Assembly (NCBI GenBank): GCA_905220665.1
Contig: CAJNAR010000147.1
Coordinates: 496,001-560,000 of the forward strand
Direction of reading: 5' to 3'
Source of the DNA: Albugo candida
Taxonomy: Eukaryota; Oomycota; Peronosporomycetes; Albuginales; Albuginaceae
Length of the DNA: 64,000 bases
How positions within the stretch are numbered: the stretch's first letter is position 1; the number at the start of each line of letters is the position of its first letter. The notes beneath the pieces were generated by a model. The model ran no database searches and was not told the DNA's origin. It worked only from the letters and a program-made list of their open reading frames with translations. Made by a program: the position numbers and the translations under genes. Below are positions 43,661-52,770 of the stretch, in pieces.

Positions 43661-45430
43661 TCACAATGTATCTTCTCTCGTCCACTGCAGATTTGTCGGC
43701 AGCTGGTTTAGCGTTATTTTAGATGGATGCAGCTCACCGATCCAGAAATCCGAACCACGTATATGAGCATACACCTCTATGGCGGATATTGCTCGTAGTG
43801 AATGGATATCAAGATTTTCAAGCCTTGATTTTTCATCGATAATTGCACAATTACAAGCCGGCGATTCGCGATTTGAGTCGATCATCCACACGTATCTTTT
43901 CACAGTCGATACTATCAAAACCTCGTGTACAAGAGCAAGGCATTTCAAGCATTCATTAGTATGATACGTGGCCATGACTATAGTGACAACTTGTCCATAA
44001 TGGGTCGAGAGGATTCCAGCACTCGACGTCTCGGGAGTTTTGGGCTTCCAGTATTTGTGCCACCAAGATAATTCTCTCCGAGAATGAGTCGACCCTGCCG
44101 ATAGCATCTGTTCGGATTGGAGTGGTGTGTCATGCTCATACATACAAATCTGGTCTGGGACAAACACAAGCTTGTCACACGCATGTTTATTGGGAAACGA
44201 GATGCATTCTTTGAAATTTTTCCCTTGGGCGTTTATTGTTGCAATAAGCGATGTGATTTTGGAAAGAGGATCCACACGAACTTCAAATGATGACCTCAGA
44301 CATCTTCTACATTCTTCGACATGCTCGTAATGATAGTGAGCCACCAAACAATTACTATAGAAATCCGGAAAGAAATCTTTTTCGTCCTGGGTGGCCACAT
44401 GCACAAAAATTTGATCTCCAATCGGCGACGGATCAAACTGTGCTTGATAGTCTTTGTAGCATTTATCAACCAACGTGTTCGCCACACTATAGCAATCCAT
44501 CCGACAAATATTCCAATTAGTCAAATCCGTTTTAGAAGCAACCAATATAAATGCGGATGGTTCAAAGAAAGCGTCGACCTTCAACCAGTGCGCAAATCCT
44601 ACTACAGAACGCTCCAAGCATTTCATGCAGCGGAGGGTCCGCTCATGACGACTGAGTCCTTCTGAAGAAGTATCCGGTTGTGGCGTAACCTCCAGACAGT
44701 AATAGTGCCATATCTGTTGTTTTATACCCAGGAATGGCAGCTTCATCCTCAGACGCTTTGCCGAATGACCGGATGTAGATACCCTTTTTTTGTGGACAGC
44801 TTTACATAAATCATCTGGGTACTCTGTAATGCCTAGGTTGCGGCAAACTCGAGTTTTTTCACAGTTTTTGGAAGCAAGTTTCGGGTTAAAATGCAATGTG
44901 CGCAGTACGTGAACGAAATAAATCTTTCCCTGTTTGATAAACAAAAATTCTCCAAGTTTTTTTGAATCCATCACTTCTCTTAGGCAGCTTCTACAATCAT
45001 CTGTGGCATGCCAGTATAATTGGGTCAGACAAACAAATTTCTCTCCTTTTTGTTTCTTCTTAGAAGCGTGTGGTGTCGATTCCGTATGATCAGTAGAGAC
45101 GGTAACGGGTAATGCCAGTTGGCCGGCACTCAGATTGCAACAGACGTCGCTGCAGTGATTCCGCCCACGCTGAAAACCAAGATGCGATGAGGTGACAGTA
45201 AATGTAATCCTAAGTGGTTCAATCCTCCTGATAGACACTTCCTTGGCTCCTGCGAAAACAAGAAGGCAATGTTGACACTTGGCGTAATTGGAAATGATGA
45301 TTCCCTTCAGAGATCTCTCACCCTCAGATACTTCCATGGTGTATTTCAATGAGTAATACTCTCCATAGCATGTATACGAATGATATGCTAAGAGCCAGAT
45401 AGAAGTGCTTACAAGTGGCAGCGATCGCAT
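43661..45430 (-). CDS. Secreted five-module CxxC protein, candidate effector
   Basis: Intronless frame of 589 residues from ATG. A clear signal peptide (MRSLPLVSTSIWLLAYHSYT) predicts secretion and no other membrane span is seen. Five CxxC pairs occur at 52-55, 146-149, 268-271, 374-377 and 494-497, spaced 94-122 residues; each is followed by Leu. Three modules share an aromatic/His and acidic lead-in (LYWHATDDCRSCL, YHYEHVEECRRCL, ATYHTNECLKCL). Each module also has two to three further Cys 29-60 residues later. The first module contains CX2CX5G (Cys52 to Gly61), the motif of the CCG effector class reported from Albugo. I infer a repeat-built, disulphide-rich secreted protein that may act at the host interface. 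No known enzyme or lectin fold is recognised. It is flanked on both sides by gene-poor DNA. Confidence 0.78.
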   Translation of the reverse strand: MRSLPLVSTSIWLLAYHSYTCYGEYYSLKYTMEVSEGERSLKGIIISNYAKCQHCLLVFAGAKEVSIRRIEPLRITFTVTSSHLGFQRGRNHCSDVCCNLSAGQLALPVTVSTDHTESTPHASKKKQKGEKFVCLTQLYWHATDDCRSCLREVMDSKKLGEFLFIKQGKIYFVHVLRTLHFNPKLASKNCEKTRVCRNLGITEYPDDLCKAVHKKRVSTSGHSAKRLRMKLPFLGIKQQIWHYYCLEVTPQPDTSSEGLSRHERTLRCMKCLERSVVGFAHWLKVDAFFEPSAFILVASKTDLTNWNICRMDCYSVANTLVDKCYKDYQAQFDPSPIGDQIFVHVATQDEKDFFPDFYSNCLVAHYHYEHVEECRRCLRSSFEVRVDPLSKITSLIATINAQGKNFKECISFPNKHACDKLVFVPDQICMYEHDTPLQSEQMLSAGSTHSRRELSWWHKYWKPKTPETSSAGILSTHYGQVVTIVMATYHTNECLKCLALVHEVLIVSTVKRYVWMIDSNRESPACNCAIIDEKSRLENLDIHSLRAISAIEVYAHIRGSDFWIGELHPSKITLNQLPTNLQWTREDTL

Positions 45431-48400
45431 TGACTGAGATCGACAATTAAAAGGTGTAAATGCTGTCCGTTAACTGCTGTTCGTTTTGCAGACTACCAAG
45501 TACCTCGACACGTCAAGTCCAATCACTAAATCTACTAGTTTCTGTCCAACGGAATGGCTTCTGTTGACACTTTGTTACAAGCTATCGTCTAAACGTAGTC
45601 CTCTGATGACGTGGCAACCCTACATAGCCACCCTTAGGACGTTTACAGTATTCTTGTTACAACACGCTGATTTTGATGAAGGTAGAGGCTCCACTGCCTC
45701 GTCTGAGGCTAATGATACGCTAAAACAAGGCAAAGTGCAAATCGAGAGTCACAAAGACATTGCAAGATTTATGATGGCTAAAAGCAGGTCAAGCATTTAC
45801 CCGAAGACCAACAGAAGAACTCGTGGTGCTGAAGGACTACTTGGTAGTCGACAGATTGGCCAGGTGGCTAGACACTTGCTGGGTATCACTCCGTAAGTTG
45901 AATCCTTCCTAAATGTGTTTGAGGTGAGCTCAAATAGCGGCACTATGAATACCTTGTTTGCCGTTCACTAGCCACGCTGCATGTTTCGTACGTATTCGGA
46001 CAACTTCATTGTGGCGGGCATTGCCTGTGAATAGGCTTCATGCGAGAAGCACTTGTTCCCATCTATACGATTATGCGTTGGTCTACTAAGCCCCCTTTGG
46101 CCCAAGCCATCAAAATAACAATCTATCGATCGTGCTGTCGATCGCGAAAATGTAGATATTGCGATTAGCAGCAATAAGCAAACGGACGCGATAGTGGAGT
46201 GTTACTCCCACCCATCTCAGAACTCACTAAGCTCTCAAGATTTAGGCACTGACCATTGCATACCTTGTTGCTGAGATCATAACACTGCTTACAAAACGAT
46301 AACGAACGAACATGTACGTCGTTCAGGGGGAAAGTATCGCAGAACAGAGACATTCCTACGAATACTTTTGCACGGCGCTCTTATGTATCGTCTGACCTGG
46401 TGAATAGCGGTTTTGAACGGTGGAGCTGAGCTGCTGACAAGCGGTTCATGGCGCATTACAGAAAAGATCTGCCACAAAAGTCCTAGAATGGTCGAAAAAA
46501 AGCAACCGCTCGCGTCGAAAATGTGGTCAAGGATCTTAAATCCGAAAATTCTTTCTAAAATCTCAAAGCACATAAGTTGGCACACGCGATACTCACAATA
46601 GTCTTTCGCCGTCTCGACGATTCTTCACAAAGCCAGACAAGAAAATCTAAGCGTCTCTTAAGCATCCCGTAATGATGAATGAGAGGCTTCTTGTACTCGA
46701 CAATCGTACGTTGGATAAAGTAGCGCATTGGCAATTCATAATCAGATTTTTGCTGGTGCAAATCAAAAAGGATAGCGGGTTGAAGAAAATGGCTCAGTGT
46801 TCTCTGGAATAGTGGTAACGACCTTTTCATCACTGCCTCCTACGCGGCAAATGTGCAGCACTGCATATCTCACAGCAAGTCAGCGAGACGAGACTGATAG
46901 TTAGTCCATTCATCGTGAGTGTATCCTCGACATTTATAACTTACATAATGTCTTAGGGCTTGCGGTTAATGCCACCAGATTAATAAATGGGCTCATTTTC
47001 ATCGCCCATACATTCAGACTCCCTTTTCTTGATTCCAGAGAAATCAGCTTCACGATCATTCCAAATTCATCACATTCAAAATGCGCGCAAGAGGAAACAG
47101 GCGAGTGCTTTCATTATCACTTGAATTACTACGAAGAACCTCCTGAAGCCTTTTCGTGTCTTTCGAATTGTTTCTGTTCGTCGGATGTTATCAAAGCAAT
47201 AGTGGCACCATGACATCGTAAATCCCACTCGCAATGATTCACGAATAATTTGTCCTGAGCTCAATCAGCACCTCACAAATCGACTCATCTGCTAATGTTC
47301 AGGAATAAAACAAAGCTCTTTGAATCGATTCAATTCAGATTTCGCTCGAAATAGTGGAGCAAGACCGTATTGAAGCGAGCACATCCTTCTCGGTGGAAAC
47401 AAGCATTCGAAATGTGGATCTGAGGGATTGGAGGTATAAATTTTTCGATTTTAGATTTGCTACAACGTCGTCAGCGCTAATTGAGCAATCAGTTCAATTC
47501 CTCTACGACCAAGTACTAAATTTATTTTCAAGCTTCTTTTCGTTCTAAATTGTGCATGCAATTGATGATTATCATGAGCGAGCCTTTACACTTGTCCGCT
47601 TTAGCCTGAAGATCCTATCATGGTATGTGTCTGGTGCTTAGTGTTGTTCTCAGAAGTGCTTTTTTGTATGCCCTGGGTGAAAGGCAAGGATTGACTATAT
47701 CTTGGATGTCAAATCATCCTAAAATTGCCATCCACTCATGGCTTGAAGATGGTACAATGCTAGAGCTGAATGGCTACAAAACCTCTCTTGAATTCTACAA
47801 AAACATTATAAATTACACTTGCCAGTTTATTTTGAGTATACATTAGCTGACTAACAAGCCCGCGACAAATCAGAGCTGCTTGACATAATACTTCGCATAA
47901 CATATCTTTTAGTATACTTAAACTCGAGCTTGTTGGGTTTCACAAGCTCTGCACATTCATTGGATTGAAGCAGACAATATGGAGACACGCACAACTCTCA
48001 ATCAGTATCATTCCACAACTAGCAAATTGTATTATAATAAGTTGAATGTGCATGTTTATGTGCAGGTATTTTCTATCAAAAGTATGTATCAGTACTATTA
48101 TAATAGTACTTCGATATTGAGGGTGCCTGCTCGACCTATCCATGTCCTCTTCATGTTCTATTCATGTCCTATCCATATTAGGCAAGTTTTCATGCTTCAT
48201 GACTGTCTTCTACAGAAAATGTTGGTGGATCCAGATGTATCCTTGAGTATGGCTTGGGAAAAGATCTGAATAAATGTAATCAATCACTTGTCTTCTCATA
48301 TTTCGAGTTGAAGCAGTGCAGTTCATCGATGAGAGTCAGTTAGGAGACTGCTGTTTTCTCGTTGCATCTATCGCTCAAAAATTCTTATTGGACCAGAAGT

Positions 48401-48952
48401 GAATCTGAATACAGGCTAATGTCAGAGAGACTGTGCACAAAAACGAATCGTAGGCACCAATTATATGTTTTATCACGAACATCAAAATGCATGCAGACAG
48501 GTCCAGGAAGCAAAGCTAATTATTATCGTATGGCACATCCGCTCTCTTAGGCCTAAACTTCAAGAAGCATTTTTCTCAGTTTTCTTGTAGAAAACATGTA
48601 AGCACGTGAAATCTTTCGAGATTGTCTATCTCATCGCAATTGCGAGCAGGCATCAAATGTTTACTATTTATCACGCATCAGCGCAATCGATAGTTTCAAT
48701 TTGGCAGTCGGTCGGTTGCTGCTTCAACGAAAGAAATAGTCGTAAATCTTAACGCAGATGTAAGGAACCACAAGTCAAATTGCCTTCTGTTGTCGGCGAC
48801 GGTGTCAAAAGTGTCATTATCACTTCATTGAAGAGATTCTGTCGATGATTACTGAATGCGGATACTTTTTGATGCCCAGCAAAAAGTTAGTGCTTAAGGT
48901 GAAAGCTTAATATGACTTCTGTGCAGGTTCATGTGGCCACATCAATTACGCC
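45431..48952. other. Gene-poor stretch with possible gene remnants
   Basis: About 3.5 kb without a gene I can support. A 136-codon frame at 45486-45896 (+) lacks an ATG. On the - strand, a frame starting with ATG at 46830 (MKRSLPLFQRTLSHFLQ) ends at a good donor (GTGAGT near 46607) with a possible acceptor 40 nt on, but the downstream frame closes quickly. Small - strand frames at 46165-46353 and 47076-47264 carry CxxC pairs (FCKQCYD, WCHYCFD). A short imperfect tandem repeat lies at 48136-48176. Confidence 0.4.
48136..48176. repeat. Imperfect short tandem repeat
   Basis: Three to four copies of an 11-12-base unit close to CCATGTCCTAT/TCATGTTCTAT follow each other. The array is too short and diverged to suggest a function. 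Confidence 0.6.
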
Positions 48953-49601
48953 ATGGTGCAACTGCGCAAGCTGATGGGCACCCAATCCGAAGGATGTTTT
49001 GAATGTATGTATACGAAGCACAAGACGCAAAAGCGGAAGATATGGCATGATGGTTACATCCAACTAAACGCAATGTCTCGAAAGGTGCAATTGTACGAGG
49101 CTGTACCGCCGAATGGTAAAATTGTACATTTCTTTTTCAAACACCGATACTTATCTGCCCAAATAGCCGCGTTGGTCGAAGAAGGGACTTTGACGGTATA
49201 TCAATGGGATCGCGGTAATGAGGAATACATATCGCTGACAAAGTAATGCTACACTACCAAGGCTACAGCACACTAAAAAGCTTCGTGCCAGGCATCTAAT
49301 AGATATCCTGAACTTTGATCAAGTAACAAACAATGGGATGAACTGTAACACTCAAAAGCCTCACTATACAAAACTTCACGATATTACACCATCTAATAAG
49401 CAAAAGAAGCAGCGGTATGATGATCCAATTTTGGACACCAATGGTTTCATTGACATTTCCAAAATCACAACTACGAGCTGGACGAAGAAGCAGCCGCAAA
49501 AGCGTAAATCAGGTACCGTTACCTCATTCTACTGTGTCTTTTATACGACTATAATATTCTGATTAGTTGCCGAAATTCAAGAATTTCTTGCCAGCATTTG
49601 A
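48953..49601 (+). CDS. DUF2439 protein (ZGRF1 N-terminal / Mte1-like)
   Basis: Exons 48953-49242, 49292-49512 and 49567-49601 join in frame to 181 residues; introns are 49 and 54 nt. The first exon is a DUF2439 domain: FECMYTKHKTQKRKIWHDGY, then RKVQLYE and a strand ending HFFFKHRY. This domain starts ZGRF1 in animals and Mte1 in yeast, proteins that bind branched DNA and steer the Mph1/FANCM-type helicase in recombination. Here it stands alone: no GRF zinc finger or helicase follows. The rest is basic and Lys-rich (TKKQPQKRKS), which may bind DNA. ATG at 48974 is an alternative start. The last exon is short and is the weakest part of the model. Confidence 0.7.
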
Positions 49602-49910
49602 GTTCTCTGCGATGCACCAGGACCACGAGCCTCGAATTAAAGATTGCATCCACTAGCAAACCTATTGGAATCTTAACTTCCCATCACAAATCTTCTTTTT
49701 CAGCAATATTCAAATTCATGATTTCATCATATTATTTTTTTTTGACAAAAAGAATACTTCTTAGAGCCCAAAATCGAACCATTTTTGCAGCTTCAGCGAT
49801 ATCATTCGAAATTGCAATAACGATAATAGAACGCCAATTCGACCTGCATTCGTTGGATTGGCTAATTATACACAATCTAATTCGTAAAAACCAATCACAT
49901 CCGCTCAGCA
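49602..49910. promoter_or_regulatory. Intergenic region with paired CCAAT boxes
   Basis: About 309 bp; mostly AT-rich with a T run at 49731-49744. ATTGG at 49856 and CCAAT at 49891 lie within 60 bp of the next start codon and face opposite ways. No other signal was seen. Confidence 0.4.
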
Positions 49911-50419
49911 ATGGACAATTACCCGAGCATCAAAGCCATTGCGCACCTTCAAGAAGTGAGTTTATTATGGTGTTTCCTGCCGTTTAGATATTCTCATATA
50001 CTTCTTTTTGTGACATCAAGCTTTTCCTCAATGGAAAGTTGGATCCAGATCTGGAAAAACTGAAGAGAAACCCGCAATTTCGCAGCAAATATGTCTCTCT
50101 TCGACAGCATTGCGATGCCACACTACAGAATCTACGAAGAGCACAACACGCATCCGATGCATCCGGATCGCAATTTGATCAAGACATCAACGTCTCCTTG
50201 AACGCGTATCTTTCCAATCTGTCGTGCGTCGCCAACATTTTATGCCCAAACATATACAAAGCGTGGGCGGATTGTGTGACGCAATCGTTAGATTTTGAAG
50301 AATCATTCGATCAGTGTGGACTGAAGAAGCGAATGCTTGAAAGGTGCTTACGATCTGAGACTGAAAGCATGTTGGGAGTGATTCAGCATTCTCAATCATA
50401 TCCGCGACCAGAAGATTGA
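49911..50419 (+). CDS. Twin-CX9C (CHCH-type) protein, probably mitochondrial
   Basis: Exons 49911-49955 and 50021-50419 (intron 65 nt) give 147 residues. Near the C terminus two CX9C motifs appear: CPNIYKAWADC and, 13 residues later, CGLKKRMLERC. Twin CX9C pairs form an antiparallel helical hairpin locked by two disulphides and are typical of small proteins imported into the mitochondrial intermembrane space by the MIA40 relay, many of them respiratory-chain assembly factors. The N-terminal 80 residues are helical and lack a classic presequence, as expected for that route. I cannot name the orthologue. It converges tail-to-tail with delta-COP, 53 bp between stops. A decayed copy lies near 41.9 kb. 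Confidence 0.7.
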
Positions 50420-50472
50420 GATGACAAAAGCTTCCTTTCAACGTTTTATATTTTTTGTTTACGATCAATCTC

Positions 50473-52505
50473 TTAAGAGATTTGGTACGCTTCAGTAGAC
50501 AAGAGTTTATCAAATCCAAAATCGATTTTGGACGAGTGCTCATCGGCATGGAAAACTGCTTCCACATCGACATCACAGTACACGTTTCGCGAAAAGAATG
50601 ATACTGTCACAGGAAAGAATCCATCCATGTTGCTGCCATGAATGCTAAACTCTAAAGTACCCGAGCTGTTTCTGCAATGCATATTAGACGCAGATTCTGA
50701 CTGATTGAATGCATTATTCACGTACGACGAATCAATACAATCCAAATGCCATAGCAATGCTCCATCCGAAGGTTTGTGTCGGTACTGACCGTCGATATGA
50801 GCGATTTGAGGCCCCTCGCTGGATCCAAGAGGAATAAGTATATCGACATTTTCAAGCTTCATTTCTGGGCGCTCCATCGAGTATTCCATGCTGACATTTA
50901 TCTGAGCGACAAATATGAGTATATTAGACAGATCGTGGAATGCCCAGAGACAAACCAGACCTTTCCGCCGCTTTCTTCTTCAGGCCAGCAAGTGATGTTC
51001 AGCGGTAAATACGATTCATCCTGTGTCTTGAAGCTCCAACGAAGAACGCCCACACGACTGGATGGAAACGATTTGCTCGAATCCTGATGCAAAACATGTG
51101 ATAATCAATATAATCAAAAGCATTGAAACCAGGTCATACTTTGAGCCCTAGAATGCTGTCTTGGTCAAATAGTTTCTTGTCGACTTTTGGATGCGTCTGA
51201 TATGAAAAGCGGACGTCAGAATCATTTTGACCCGAAACGATAAAATACGAAACCTGAACGGTAATTTCGCTTGAAGGTAATGCCCGTAGACGGAGTCGAC
51301 ATCGCCCGCTTGCTGGGTCATTTACCGTCACAAATAAACTGCCTTTAATCTCGAGTTGTTCCATATTGCCTTCTCGTGTCAGCTGGACTGCAATCTTCTC
51401 CTCTACAACTATGCCAACAGGATCCTTGCTCACTGCAACTAGAGTTCGATTCAGTATACTTAAAAATGCAATAGAGGCACGAGACGACCTTGTGGTTGAG
51501 GTACCACAACGGCATCCACGGGAGCGCTCATTTGTGGAACGGCTTTGAGATCGTCTTCAGCCGCCATCGCATCCAAAAAGCTTTTACCCGATTTGGAGCC
51601 TGATCCTCCAAGCTTCATACCGAGCGATTTTGCTGCATTCGATCTTTCCTGTTCCACTCTATTACTCGCACTATACGGCGAAGTAGGTGCCGGTGAGGAA
51701 GACGAGAAGCTACTGCTCATTCCACCCATAGCTCGTGGAGAATCCGATCCAAAGCCACTTCCAAATGAAGTTTGACCGTACGAACTACTCAATCCAGCAC
51801 GTTCCAATCGTGCACGTTCCCGTTGTTCCTCCTTGATCCTTATTGTATGACGTTTCATATCGTCTTTTGCGGCAGCTCGCTTGCTTTCCATAATCATATT
51901 TTGCAGCTTTTCTTCATGCGACTCCATTTCCATATTGATACGAATTTGCTGGAGAGTGATATTTTCCGAATGACCTCCTGCGGAAATCAGTTCGTCAAAC
52001 CCAAATACCAACTCAAACTGTTTTTCTCGAACAGCAGATTCACTCAAAGATCCACAGATATCAGGAATCAACTTGGCTAGGATCTGTATCGTATGCAGAT
52101 CTTCCATTATATTACTCGTTTTGTTTGTAATGAGCAATACAAAGTAGTTTTCCAGAGGCTGGTAGACATATCGAACGCTTTCTGTATCAATAAAAGTATG
52201 CTCTCGCTGGCCGCTAGAAAGGAGCTTGGGGAAGGCTGTCAAAAGACCCTGAGAGTCGCAAACGATCAGCAGTGAGACTCCAAGGAGCAACAATTCAAAC
52301 CTCAATTCGAATTCGTGTGATTTCCACAAATTGTCGAGCAACAAGCACTGACAGATAATTGTCAGCGTTTTAATAGAAGCCGCAGATATATGGAGTACCT
52401 TTGCCATTTCGAGTAAGAAGAGCAGCAGATAGAACAACCTACGCGTGCATTATCGAGATAAATTAATATAGGGAGACAGCACGGGTAATATCGGTTGAAT
52501 ACCAT
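50473..52505 (-). CDS. ARCN1: Coatomer (COPI) subunit delta
   Basis: Seven coding exons join in frame to 566 residues: 52505-52503, 52438-52399, 52347-52301, 52248-51489, 51438-51140, 51083-50961 and 50901-50473. The N-terminal longin part reads MVVLSAALLTRNGK, LVARQFVEITRIRIE and GLLTAFPKLL, then TESVRYVYQPLENYFVLLIT. A charged helix and a Ser/Gly-rich linker follow. The C-terminal mu-homology domain has QTHPKVDKKLFDQDSILGLK, VGVLRWSFKTQDES and HIDGQYRHKP. Delta-COP is part of the F-subcomplex of COPI, which coats vesicles going from Golgi to ER. The first coding exon is only the ATG; its donor starts at the very next base. The spliced N terminus then matches plant delta-COP (MVVL), which supports this odd exon. 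Confidence 0.96.
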
Positions 52506-52770
52506 GATTCACAACAGAGCAAATATTTCCAATATGAGCACAATGAGCGATAGAATCGAGCGCGTATGGCGACAGTGGCGCTTCTTAGTTTAAAAGTAGG
52601 GGTTATTAATTAGAGCTGTTACATATAGTGTGGAAGACATCAAAGCAGACAATGTTGCAGTTGCAGCAACAAGCGCGCGAGTGTGATGACACAACACTTT
52701 GCTTTCAGACAGCATTAATGACGCAGAGATAGACACTTTGTATGCGAGCATCATTTATATCGGAACGACT

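Noticed and set aside
45486..45896. 136-codon frame upstream of the secreted protein gene
   Set aside because: Starts without ATG, has no homologous motif; may be a remnant but cannot be supported.
47625..47846. 73-codon frame (MCLVLSVVLRS start)
   Set aside because: The N terminus is hydrophobic, but length, context and lack of cysteines or homology give no support.
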